A stretch of DNA of 64,000 bases. Origin: Comamonas testosteroni (GTDB lineage Bacteria; Pseudomonadota; Gammaproteobacteria; Burkholderiales; Burkholderiaceae_C). Where the stretch lies: positions 372,001-436,000 of the forward strand of contig CP044131.1 of NCBI GenBank assembly GCA_008727115.1, read 5' to 3'. Positions 34,438 to 55,422 of the stretch are shown one piece after another. Numbering within the stretch: the first letter of the stretch is position 1; every line of letters starts with the position of its first letter. Position numbers and translations under genes: made by a program. The notes under the pieces were generated by a model. The model worked only from the letters and a program-made list of their open reading frames with translations. It was not told where the DNA came from and did not search any database.

Positions 34438-36324
34438 TTATTCGGAGAGCGAAGTCCAGCGCTCCAGCGCTTCCATCAGGGCTTCATCAATTTCCGCATC
34501 ACGCTGGTGCATGGCCACAGCCTTGGCGTTGTCGGTGGCAAACAGCGTGCCATCGGCCAACGCATCCTGAATCTGCTTTTGCTCGGCTTCCAGTGAAGCA
34601 ATCGTTGCGGGCAGAGCTTCCAGCTCACGCTGCTCCTTGTAGCTGAGCTTTTTCTTGGGGCTGCTGCTGACGGGGGCTTCGGTGCGGGCTGGCTTGGGCT
34701 CTTCCTTGGGAGTCGATTTGGCCTGCGCCGCTTCAGCCATGGCTTTGCTGCGACGCGACTGCTCCATCCAGTCCGTCACGCCACCTTCGTATTCACGCCA
34801 GTGGCCCGGGCCTTCCCAGGCGATGGTGCTGGTGACCACGTTATCGAGGAAGGTGCGGTCGTGGCTGACTAGGAAGACGGTGCCGTCATAGTTCTGCAGC
34901 AGCTCTTCCAGCATGTCCAGGGTTTCGATGTCCAGATCGTTGGTGGGCTCGTCCAGTACCAGCACATTGGCGGGGCGGGCAAACAAGCGTGCCAGCAGCA
35001 AACGGTTGCGCTCGCCGCCCGACAAGGAGCGCACGGGCGAGTGCGCACGGGCCGGGGAGAAAAGGAAGTCGGCCAGATAGCTCTTGACGTGCTTTTTCTG
35101 GTTGCCAATCTCGATCCATTCGCTGCCGGGGCTGATGAAGTCTTCCAGCGTGGCATCCAGATCCACCTGGTGGCGCATCTGATCGAAATACGCTACCTGC
35201 AGATTGCCGCCCAGTCGCACTGTGCCGCTGTCGGGTGGCAGCTCGCCCAGAATCATCTTCAGCAGCGTGGTCTTGCCGGCGCCGTTCGGACCCAGCAGGC
35301 CGACCTTGTCGCCACGCAAAATGGTGCCGCTGAATTTTTCGACAATTTTCTTGTCGCCAAAAGTCTTGCTGACATCGGTCAGCTCCGCCACGATCTTGCC
35401 CTGGTAGCCATCGCCCTTGCCAGAGGCAATATCCATGTTCACGCCGCCCAGCACATCACGGCGCTGTGCGCGGTTGGCACGCAGCTCTTCCAGGCGGGAG
35501 ATGCGGCTTTGGCTGCGGGTGCGGCGGGCTTCCACGCCTTTGCGGATCCAGACCTCTTCCTGGGCCAGTAGCTTGTCGGCCTTGGCGTTGATGATTGCCT
35601 CTTGCGCCAGTTGCTCTTCCTTTTGCAGCACGTACTGGGAGAAGTTGCCGGGGTAGGTGCGAAGAATGCCTCGGTCCAGCTCCACGATGCGGGTGGCAAT
35701 ACGGTCCAGAAAGCTGCGGTCGTGGGTAATGGTGATCACACTGCCCTTGAAGGCGATCAGCAACTCCTCCAGCCACTCGATGGAATCCAGGTCCAGGTGG
35801 TTAGTCGGTTCGTCGAGCAGCAGCACATCGGGGCGGGCCACCAAGGCCTGGGCCAGTGCCACACGCTTGCGGGTGCCGCCAGACAGGCTGCCCACCAATG
35901 CGTTGGGATCCAGGTGCAGGCGCTGCAGCGTCTCTTCTACGCGCTGCTCCCAGTTCCAGGCGTCGTAAGCCTCAATCTGGGTTTGCAACGCATCCAGATC
36001 CTCGCCCTCGCCGCCGGCCAAGTATCGTTCACGGATTGCAATCACCGCCGCCAGTCCATCGGATGCGGATTCAAAGATCGTGTGCTCCGGATTCAGATCC
36101 GGCTCTTGCGCCACATAAGTAATGCGAACCCCGTTTTGAACCTGAAGCTGGCCATCGTCCGGCTTGGCCAGGCCGCCCAAGATCTTGAGCAGCGAAGACT
36201 TGCCAGCGCCATTGCGGCCGATCAGACCGACGCGTTCGCCGGATTCCAGGGAAAAAGTAGCGTGGTCCAGAAGAGCCACGTGCCCGAACGCCAATTGAGC
36301 GTCTAACAAAGTAATCAGTGCCAT
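34438..36324 (-). CDS. uup: ABC-F ATPase Uup
   Basis: 628-aa soluble protein with two ABC cassettes: Walker A GRNGAGKS and GPNGAGKT, two LSGG signatures, and VLLLDEPTNHLDLDS / VLVLDEPTNDLDIET. The C-terminal basic coiled coil (KKLSYKEQRELEALPATIAS) is the Uup type, placing it there rather than with EttA. ABC-F proteins act on the ribosome, and Uup has been tied to ribosome quality control. The start at 36324 (MALITLLDAQLAF) is chosen over an upstream start that adds 31 unlike residues. Confidence 0.93.
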   Translation of the reverse strand: MALITLLDAQLAFGHVALLDHATFSLESGERVGLIGRNGAGKSSLLKILGGLAKPDDGQLQVQNGVRITYVAQEPDLNPEHTIFESASDGLAAVIAIRERYLAGGEGEDLDALQTQIEAYDAWNWEQRVEETLQRLHLDPNALVGSLSGGTRKRVALAQALVARPDVLLLDEPTNHLDLDSIEWLEELLIAFKGSVITITHDRSFLDRIATRIVELDRGILRTYPGNFSQYVLQKEEQLAQEAIINAKADKLLAQEEVWIRKGVEARRTRSQSRISRLEELRANRAQRRDVLGGVNMDIASGKGDGYQGKIVAELTDVSKTFGDKKIVEKFSGTILRGDKVGLLGPNGAGKTTLLKMILGELPPDSGTVRLGGNLQVAYFDQMRHQVDLDATLEDFISPGSEWIEIGNQKKHVKSYLADFLFSPARAHSPVRSLSGGERNRLLLARLFARPANVLVLDEPTNDLDIETLDMLEELLQNYDGTVFLVSHDRTFLDNVVTSTIAWEGPGHWREYEGGVTDWMEQSRRSKAMAEAAQAKSTPKEEPKPARTEAPVSSSPKKKLSYKEQRELEALPATIASLEAEQKQIQDALADGTLFATDNAKAVAMHQRDAEIDEALMEALERWTSLSE

Positions 36325-36350
36325 CGTGCGCGCATTATCTATGGAGCCTA

Positions 36351-36382
36351 TAGAGACAGCGGCCGTAAGGCCGCTGTCTCTA
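36351..36382. other. 14-bp perfect hairpin before uup / rrn leader
   Basis: TAGAGACAGCGGCC (36351-36364) pairs with GGCCGCTGTCTCTA (36369-36382) around GTAA. No U-tract follows on either strand. A third TAGAGACAGGC lies at 36399-36409. It sits in the divergent space between uup and the first rRNA operon. Confidence 0.6.
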
Positions 36383-36469
36383 TTTGTGACGCCGTAATAG
36401 AGACAGGCAAAGACCATGCTGGCAGATGAATCTTTTATGTCAGAACTGGATCGCCTAGGGTTTTTCCTA

Positions 36470-36478
36470 TGCTATAGT
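36470..36478 (+). promoter_or_regulatory. Candidate rrn promoter P1 (copy 1 only)
   Basis: TGC-TATAGT is an extended -10 box with no good -35. It lies 320 bases before the 16S gene in sequence unique to the first operon. Inferred. Confidence 0.4.
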
Positions 36479-36549
36479 TCAACCCATCGCAGCAAACAAC
36501 TGCTCTCACAACGCCAGCAAGGCTGGTGCGGTGGATTGAGAAGTTGTGA

Positions 36550-36555
36550 TACACT
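36550..36555 (+). promoter_or_regulatory. Candidate rrn promoter P2, copy 1
   Basis: TACACT aligns exactly with TACAAT at 42277-42282 and 48004-48009 in the other two leaders, just before the conserved AAGGCTTCGCTGATC. Copy 1 has the poorer box and lacks the TGC extension. Confidence 0.45.
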
Positions 36556-36791
36556 GCAAGGCTTCGCTGATCACAGCAAGCAACGAAATCTGAATCGGTT
36601 CTACTGGTTCTTTGCTCGGTTCATTAAAAAAATACAGCCGATAAGCGTGGGCGTTTGAGGGCAAGCAGCCAGTTCTTCGGAACAAACTCTTCGGAGTTAT
36701 CAAACGCTCACAAAAACAGTAATGAGGAAGAATTTATTCTTCTTGATTCCGTCAAGTGAGTGAGTAGTCGAAAGACTTTAAATTTAAGATC

Positions 36792-38326
<1,535 letters not shown>

Positions 38327-38428
38327 CTGGAAAAATGCTGCTTCAATTGAACGTCCACACTTATCGGTTGTTGGAACAAGCCAAAGCCTGGTGAACAAGA
38401 AGAAATTCTTGCTGCCATGTTGAGGAAT

Positions 38429-38505
38429 GGGTCTGTAGCTCAGCTGGTTAGAGCACTGTGTTGATAACGCAGGGGTCGTTGGTTCGAGCCCAACTAGACC
38501 CACCA
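38429..38505 (+). tRNA. tRNA-Ile (GAT), copy 1
   Basis: 77 bases with encoded CCA. The anticodon loop TTGATAA reads GAT. T-arm GGTTCGAGCC, acceptor GGGTCTG/TAGACCC. Confidence 0.97.
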
Positions 38506-38533
38506 AGATTCCAATGTCTGGTTCGAGGATCCC

Positions 38534-38609
38534 GGGGGATTAGCTCAGCTGGGAGAGCACCTGCTTTGCAAGCAGGGGGTCGTCGGTTCGATCCCGTCAT
38601 CCTCCACCA
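38534..38609 (+). tRNA. tRNA-Ala (TGC), copy 1
   Basis: 76 bases with encoded CCA. The anticodon loop TTTGCAA reads TGC. Acceptor GGGGGAT pairs with ATCCTCC with one G-U. Confidence 0.97.
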
Positions 38610-38636
38610 AAAATGATAGCGCTCAGCAGTTGCCGT

Positions 38637-38656
38637 AGTGCTACAATCGAAGGCTT
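38637..38656 (+). promoter_or_regulatory. Promoter-like box in the 16S-23S spacer
   Basis: AGTGCTACAATCGAAGGCTT repeats the leader box of operons 2 and 3 (at 42272 and 47999) with one mismatch, including TGC-TACAAT. No good -35 is seen. It lies 350 bases before the 23S gene. Copies at 44364 and 50091. Confidence 0.45.
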
Positions 38657-38658
38657 CC

Positions 38659-38697
38659 CAATACAAAAGCAGTCTTGCAAAGACTGCTTTTGTATTG
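38659..38697 (+). other. 18-bp perfect hairpin in the 16S-23S spacer
   Basis: CAATACAAAAGCAGTCTT (38659-38676) pairs fully with AAGACTGCTTTTGTATTG (38680-38697) around GCA. No U-tract follows. Copies at 44386 and 50113. A boxA-like GCTGTTCTTTAAAAA follows at about 38715. Confidence 0.8.
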
Positions 38698-38749
38698 AGA
38701 TTTCATCTCAATAGGCTGTTCTTTAAAAATTCATAGAGTCGAAATCAGC

Positions 38750-38815
38750 GTTGCTGATGGAAAGCGCAAATCAAGGTTTACCAAGATCTGTGCACCGTGC
38801 CATCAGCAACTTTTT
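38750..38815 (+). other. Inverted repeat plus T-run before 23S
   Basis: GTTGCTGATGG (38750-38760) pairs with CCATCAGCAAC (38800-38810), followed at once by TTTTTG. It could be part of the 23S processing stem or a terminator held open by antitermination. Copies lie 5727 and 11454 bases on. The rest of the spacer up to 38997 holds nothing I recognise. Confidence 0.5.
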
Positions 38816-38997
38816 GATTGCGTCAAAACAGATATTTTGCGAATGCGAAATTATCTAGTGATGACGAATATTCTCTAAGCTGTATTGAAAAATGCAGCCA
38901 AAGATATTCACATTACGGCATAACGCGTGAGGTGCAAGACCTCACCAGTCTTTGAAATCTAGAGCTTTGTGCTTCGCAAGAGGCGTCAAAGTTATAG

Positions 38998-41877
<2,880 letters not shown>

Positions 41878-42053
41878 ATAACTTTGGGTTGAAGCTCAGA
41901 AAAATAAGACTGAACAGATTGAAAGATCGTTCAAGTTATGCCGAAAAGGCGCAATCGAAAAGCTGATTAAAGACTCTATGAATTCGTTGGATTGAAAGCG
42001 AGCGATTAAGCAGTTAATCGTAAAAACAAGTGCTCAATCTGACAAAAAGTTTA

Positions 42054-42169
42054 TGCCTGATGACCATAGCAAGTTGGTACCACTCCTTCCCATCCCGAAC
42101 AGGACCGTGAAACGACTTTGCGCCGATGATAGTGCGGGTTCCCGTGTGAAAGTAGGTCATCGTCAGGCT
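42054..42169 (+). rRNA. rrf: 5S ribosomal RNA, copy 1
   Basis: About 116 bases. TGCCTGATGACC pairs with GGTCATCGTCAGGC, with CCATCCCGAACAG in loop B/C. Confidence 0.95.
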
Positions 42170-42177
42170 CTTACGCC

Positions 42178-42205
42178 AAAACGCCTGGCTCACGCCAGGC
42201 GTTTT
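42178..42205 (+). terminator. Terminator of rRNA operon 1
   Basis: AAAACGCCTGGC (42178-42189) pairs with GCCAGGCGTTTT (42194-42205). Its right arm overlaps a second, exclusive pair: GCGTTTTCTTCTC (42199-42211) with GAGAAGAAAACGC (42231-42243). Confidence 0.85.
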
Positions 42206-42273
42206 CTTCTCTCTCTTCGAGTAGAGGGGTGAGAAGAAAACGCAAAAACGTTTTAAAAGTACTGCAAAAACAG

Positions 42274-42282
42274 TGCTACAAT
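42274..42282 (+). promoter_or_regulatory. Candidate promoter of rRNA operon 2
   Basis: TGC-TACAAT, extended -10, 237 bases before the 16S gene and 69 bases after the terminator. A weak TTTAAA lies 19 bases upstream of the hexamer. Matching site for operon 3 at 48001-48009. Confidence 0.5.
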
Positions 42283-42518
42283 CTAAGGCTTCGCTGATCG
42301 CAGCAAGCAACGAAATCTGAATCGGTTCTGCTGGTTCTTTGCTCGGTTCATTAAAAAAATACAGCCGATAAGCGTGGGCGTTTGAGGGCAAGCAGCCAGT
42401 TCTTCGGAACAAACTCTTTGGAGTTATCAAGCGCTCACAAAAACAGTAATGAGGAAGAATTTATTCTTCTTGATTCCGTCAAGTGAGTGAGTAGTCGAAA
42501 GACTTTAAATTTAAGATC

Positions 42519-44053
<1,535 letters not shown>

Positions 44054-44155
44054 CTGGAAAAATGCTGCTTCAATTGAACGTCCACACTTATCGGTTGTTG
44101 GAACAAGCCAAAGCCTGGTGAACAAGAAGAAATTCTTGCTGCCATGTTGAGGAAT

Positions 44156-44232
44156 GGGTCTGTAGCTCAGCTGGTTAGAGCACTGTGTTGATAACGCAGG
44201 GGTCGTTGGTTCGAGCCCAACTAGACCCACCA
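44156..44232 (+). tRNA. tRNA-Ile (GAT), copy 2
   Basis: Same as copy 1, shifted by 5727 bases. Confidence 0.97.
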
Positions 44233-44260
44233 AGATTCCAATGTCTGGTTCGAGGATCCC

Positions 44261-44336
44261 GGGGGATTAGCTCAGCTGGGAGAGCACCTGCTTTGCAAGC
44301 AGGGGGTCGTCGGTTCGATCCCGTCATCCTCCACCA
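44261..44336 (+). tRNA. tRNA-Ala (TGC), copy 2
   Basis: Same as copy 1, shifted by 5727 bases. Confidence 0.97.
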
Positions 44337-44724
44337 AAAATGATAGCGCTCAGCAGTTGCCGTAGTGCTACAATCGAAGGCTTCCCAATACAAAAGCAGT
44401 CTTGCAAAGACTGCTTTTGTATTGAGATTTCATCTCAATAGGCTGTTCTTTAAAAATTCATAGAGTCGAAATCAGCGTTGCTGATGGAAAGCGCAAATCA
44501 AGGTTTACCAAGATCTGTGCACCGTGCCATCAGCAACTTTTTGATTGCGTCAAAACAGATATTTTGCGAATGCGAAATTATCTAGTGATGACGAATATTC
44601 TCTAAGCTGTATTGAAAAATGCAGCCAAAGATATTCACATTACGGCATAACGCGTGAGGTGCAAGACCTCACCAGTCTTTGAAATCTAGAGCTTTGTGCT
44701 TCGCAAGAGGCGTCAAAGTTATAG

Positions 44725-47604
<2,880 letters not shown>

Positions 47605-47780
47605 ATAACTTTGGGTTGAAGCTCAGAAAAATAAGACTGAACAGATTGAAAGATCGTTCAAGTTATGCCGAAAAGGCGCAATCGAAAAGCTGATTAAAGA
47701 CTCTATGAATTCGTTGGATTGAAAGCGAGCGATTAAGCAGTTAATCGTAAAAACAAGTGCTCAATCTGACAAAAAGTTTA

Positions 47781-47896
47781 TGCCTGATGACCATAGCAAG
47801 TTGGTACCACTCCTTCCCATCCCGAACAGGACCGTGAAACGACTTTGCGCCGATGATAGTGCGGGTTCCCGTGTGAAAGTAGGTCATCGTCAGGCT
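47781..47896 (+). rRNA. rrf: 5S ribosomal RNA, copy 2
   Basis: Same as copy 1, shifted by 5727 bases. Confidence 0.95.
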
Positions 47897-47904
47897 CTTA
47901 CGCC

Positions 47905-47932
47905 AAAACGCCTGGCTCACGCCAGGCGTTTT
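47905..47932 (+). terminator. Terminator of rRNA operon 2
   Basis: Exact copy of the operon 1 terminator, with the same overlapping second hairpin (47926-47970). Confidence 0.85.
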
Positions 47933-48000
47933 CTTCTCTCTCTTCGAGTAGAGGGGTGAGAAGAAAACGCAAAAACGTTTTAAAAGTACTGCAAAAACAG

Positions 48001-48009
48001 TGCTACAAT
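48001..48009 (+). promoter_or_regulatory. Candidate promoter of rRNA operon 3
   Basis: TGC-TACAAT, identical in sequence and setting to the operon 2 site. Confidence 0.5.
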
Positions 48010-48245
48010 CTAAGGCTTCGCTGATCGCAGCAAGCAACGAAATCTGAATCGGTTCTGCTGGTTCTTTGCTCGGTTCATTAAAAAAATACAGCCGATAAGC
48101 GTGGGCGTTTGAGGGCAAGCAGCCAGTTCTTCGGAACAAACTCTTTGGAGTTATCAAGCGCTCACAAAAACAGTAATGAGGAAGAATTTATTCTTCTTGA
48201 TTCCGTCAAGTGAGTGAGTAGTCGAAAGACTTTAAATTTAAGATC

Positions 48246-49780
<1,535 letters not shown>

Positions 49781-49882
49781 CTGGAAAAATGCTGCTTCAA
49801 TTGAACGTCCACACTTATCGGTTGTTGGAACAAGCCAAAGCCTGGTGAACAAGAAGAAATTCTTGCTGCCATGTTGAGGAAT

Positions 49883-49959
49883 GGGTCTGTAGCTCAGCTG
49901 GTTAGAGCACTGTGTTGATAACGCAGGGGTCGTTGGTTCGAGCCCAACTAGACCCACCA
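49883..49959 (+). tRNA. tRNA-Ile (GAT), copy 3
   Basis: Same as copy 1, shifted by 11454 bases. Confidence 0.97.
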
Positions 49960-49987
49960 AGATTCCAATGTCTGGTTCGAGGATCCC

Positions 49988-50063
49988 GGGGGATTAGCTC
50001 AGCTGGGAGAGCACCTGCTTTGCAAGCAGGGGGTCGTCGGTTCGATCCCGTCATCCTCCACCA
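49988..50063 (+). tRNA. tRNA-Ala (TGC), copy 3
   Basis: Same as copy 1. The spacer behind it differs from copies 1 and 2 by one base, A at 50314 instead of G. Confidence 0.97.
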
Positions 50064-50451
50064 AAAATGATAGCGCTCAGCAGTTGCCGTAGTGCTACAA
50101 TCGAAGGCTTCCCAATACAAAAGCAGTCTTGCAAAGACTGCTTTTGTATTGAGATTTCATCTCAATAGGCTGTTCTTTAAAAATTCATAGAGTCGAAATC
50201 AGCGTTGCTGATGGAAAGCGCAAATCAAGGTTTACCAAGATCTGTGCACCGTGCCATCAGCAACTTTTTGATTGCGTCAAAACAGATATTTTGCGAATGC
50301 GAAATTATCTAGTAATGACGAATATTCTCTAAGCTGTATTGAAAAATGCAGCCAAAGATATTCACATTACGGCATAACGCGTGAGGTGCAAGACCTCACC
50401 AGTCTTTGAAATCTAGAGCTTTGTGCTTCGCAAGAGGCGTCAAAGTTATAG

Positions 50452-53331
<2,880 letters not shown>

Positions 53332-53507
53332 ATAACTTTGGGTTGAAGCTCAGAAAAATAAGACTGAACAGATTGAAAGATCGTTCAAGTTATGCCGAAA
53401 AGGCGCAATCGAAAAGCTGATTAAAGACTCTATGAATTCGTTGGATTGAAAGCGAGCGATTAAGCAGTTAATCGTAAAAACAAGTGCTCAATCTGACAAA
53501 AAGTTTA

Positions 53508-53623
53508 TGCCTGATGACCATAGCAAGTTGGTACCACTCCTTCCCATCCCGAACAGGACCGTGAAACGACTTTGCGCCGATGATAGTGCGGGTTCCCGTG
53601 TGAAAGTAGGTCATCGTCAGGCT
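53508..53623 (+). rRNA. rrf: 5S ribosomal RNA, copy 3
   Basis: Same as copy 1. Five bases later the sequence leaves the repeat and enters a different terminator. Confidence 0.95.
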
Positions 53624-53632
53624 CTTACAGAG

Positions 53633-53667
53633 AAAAACCCCGCAGTCCCAAAGACTGCGGGGTTTTT
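53633..53667 (+). terminator. Terminator of rRNA operon 3
   Basis: AAAAACCCCGCAGTC (53633-53647) pairs with GACTGCGGGGTTTTT (53653-53667) around CCAAA. It is unrelated in sequence to the terminators after copies 1 and 2. Confidence 0.92.
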
Positions 53668-53744
53668 TATTGGGTGCTTCAAAACGAGGAGCGCTTGCCG
53701 CCGGCTGTCAAAGCATTGCAGCTGCAAAAATACCTGAAATCCAT

Positions 53745-53773
53745 AAAAAGAGAGCGCTAGGCGCTCTCTTTTT
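53745..53773. terminator. Terminator of the MBL-fold gene, bidirectional
   Basis: AAAAAGAGAGCGC (53745-53757) pairs with GCGCTCTCTTTTT (53761-53773) around TAG. It overlaps the end of the minus-strand hydrolase gene by two bases, and T-runs lie on both sides. Confidence 0.88.
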
Positions 53774-54854
53774 ATTTTTGCGTGGAAGCGTAGAAGCGCA
53801 GGATGCCATTTCCATCGAGCCGTCGAGCCAGTTGGCCGCTGAACCAGAGATAGTGCAGGTGGGCCAGAGCCTCGCCCATGGCAAAAGTCATCTGGTGGGT
53901 GTCCAGCTGGCGTTTGAAGAGAATGGAAAGGATGTCGGCTGCGCTTAACCCTTGTTGTTGAGCTGCTTGCATGATGTCATCCAGGCGCTCTTGATGATGA
54001 TCGAGCAGCTGCTGAACACGAACATGCAATCCTGTGAAGGGCTTGCCGTGTGAGGGCAGAACATGGGTTTCTTGCGGAAGCTCGAAATATCGCTTCAGTG
54101 ATGTGAGAAACAGCTGCAGAGGATTGGCTTCAGGCTCGGTGGAATGCACGCTGACATTGGCGGAGATGCGCGGCAGGACCATATCGCCACTGATGAGTAT
54201 CTTGAGCTCGGCGCAGTACAGCGCCATGTGCTCCGGCGCGTGACCATAGCCGGCAATGCATTGCCATGTGCGGCCGTTGATATCGATCTGGTCGCCATCC
54301 ATGATGCGGTGATAAATGTCGGGGATAGGAGCAACCAGGGAAGAGTAGTAGCTGCCACGACCACGCACATGGAGCAGAAATTCTTCATCTCTCTGTCCGT
54401 GCAGGCTGTAGAAATCGGCGCCGGACTCGCCGCCGAAGCCATCCCTGTCCTTCATGGCGACGCGGGCGACGTTGTAGTCGGTGGCGCTGATCCACAGAGG
54501 GGCATTCCATTGTCGGCAGAGCCAGCCGGCCAAGCCTATATGGTCGGGGTGCATGTGGGTGACGACGACGCGCAAAATGGGTAGGCCTTCAAGCTCGGAG
54601 GCAAAGATCTGTTCCCATTGCTCGCGCGCCTCAGTGCGATTGACGCAGCAGTCGATGACTGTCCAGCCTTCGCGTACCTGGCCATGCAGATCGCTCTGGC
54701 GATCACGCAGCAGCCAGAGGTTGATGTGATCGAGGGCAAAGGGCAGCGCCATGCGTATCCATTTGATGCCAGACGCAATCTCTAGCGCCTGGGCAATGTC
54801 CGGCAAGGTCTCGCCCAGTGGATAGTGGAGTGCAGATTCTTGAATGGAGCTCAT
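53772..54854 (-). CDS. Metallo-beta-lactamase-fold hydrolase
   Basis: 360 aa. The metal site THMHPDHIG gives H100, H102, D104 and H105. Further ligands are likely in GYGHAPEHMALY and LISGDMVLP, and LPSHGKPFTG near residue 270. A C-terminal helical domain of about 90 residues follows. No signal peptide. The substrate is unknown; a thioesterase or glyoxalase-II-like activity is a guess from the neighbouring acyl-CoA genes. It diverges from the merR gene across a LiuR-like palindrome, so it may share that control. Confidence 0.88.
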   Translation of the reverse strand: MSSIQESALHYPLGETLPDIAQALEIASGIKWIRMALPFALDHINLWLLRDRQSDLHGQVREGWTVIDCCVNRTEAREQWEQIFASELEGLPILRVVVTHMHPDHIGLAGWLCRQWNAPLWISATDYNVARVAMKDRDGFGGESGADFYSLHGQRDEEFLLHVRGRGSYYSSLVAPIPDIYHRIMDGDQIDINGRTWQCIAGYGHAPEHMALYCAELKILISGDMVLPRISANVSVHSTEPEANPLQLFLTSLKRYFELPQETHVLPSHGKPFTGLHVRVQQLLDHHQERLDDIMQAAQQQGLSAADILSILFKRQLDTHQMTFAMGEALAHLHYLWFSGQLARRLDGNGILRFYASTQK

Positions 54855-54875
54855 GGCAGGGTATTTCGTTTAGGA

Positions 54876-54897
54876 TTGACGTTAACGTAAACGTCAG
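54876..54897. promoter_or_regulatory. LiuR-like operator 1
   Basis: 22-base near-palindrome with half sites TTGACGTTAAC and GTAAACGTCAG, in the 117-base space between the divergent hydrolase and merR genes. It matches operator 2 at all but two positions. Confidence 0.7.
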
Positions 54898-54971
54898 TTT
54901 GACCAGCATTTTAGAGATTGAGCCGTTTTGGGCAGTCGCCTGTGCGATGCAAGACTTAGAACTACACCATC

Positions 54972-55373
54972 ATGTCTATCAGTTACACCATCAGTGATCT
55001 AGCCAAAGAGTTTGATCTCACGACCCGGGCCATTCGTTTTTATGAAGATATGGGGTTGTTGCAGCCGGAGCGTTCTGGTGCAGGAGGACGCAACCGTGTG
55101 TACTCGCCCCGAGATCGGGCACGCTTGCGTTTGACGTTGAGGGCCAAGCGCCTGGGACTGTCGCTGTCAGAAGCCAAGGAAATCATCGAGATGTATGACA
55201 GCCCGCGCGACACGGGCGTGCAATTGCGCAAGTTTCTTGATGTTCTGGCGGTGCATCGCAAGCAGCTTGAAGCGCAGATGGCCGATTTGCAGGTGACTCT
55301 GGAAGAGGTGCGAGAGCAGGAAAAAGAGGCTCACATGTTGTTGAAGAAAACAGAGAGCAAAAATACCGCATAA
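54972..55373 (+). CDS. liuR: MerR-family regulator, LiuR-like
   Basis: 133 aa. The N-terminal winged helix has YTISDLAKEFDLTTRAIRFY and EDMGLLQPER, followed by SPRDRARLRLTLRAKRLGLS. A long C-terminal dimerisation coiled coil (about 85-130) follows, with no cysteine metal site. LiuR regulators control branched-chain amino acid breakdown genes in proteobacteria, and an isovaleryl-CoA dehydrogenase gene lies 550 bases downstream. Palindromes on both sides suggest self-control. The symbol is by similarity and context. Confidence 0.82.
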   Translation: MSISYTISDLAKEFDLTTRAIRFYEDMGLLQPERSGAGGRNRVYSPRDRARLRLTLRAKRLGLSLSEAKEIIEMYDSPRDTGVQLRKFLDVLAVHRKQLEAQMADLQVTLEEVREQEKEAHMLLKKTESKNTA

Positions 55374-55395
55374 TTGACGTTTACGTAAACGTCAA
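55374..55395. promoter_or_regulatory. LiuR-like operator 2
   Basis: Perfect 22-base palindrome, half sites TTGACGTTTAC and GTAAACGTCAA, starting at the base after the merR stop and ending 28 bases before the thioesterase gene. It probably controls the downstream catabolic genes. Confidence 0.75.
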
Positions 55396-55422
55396 TTGAT
55401 TAGCTTTCGCAGGAGAGTCGTC

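Noticed and set aside
38750-38815. Inverted repeat with T5 in the spacer as a plain terminator
   Set aside because: The loop is 39 bases and a boxA-like site precedes it; 23S must be transcribed through. Kept only as a structure of unknown role.
54876-55395. The two palindromes as an attachment site or transposon ends
   Set aside because: They enclose exactly a MerR regulator gene, are palindromes and not inverted ends of a unit, and there is no recombinase.
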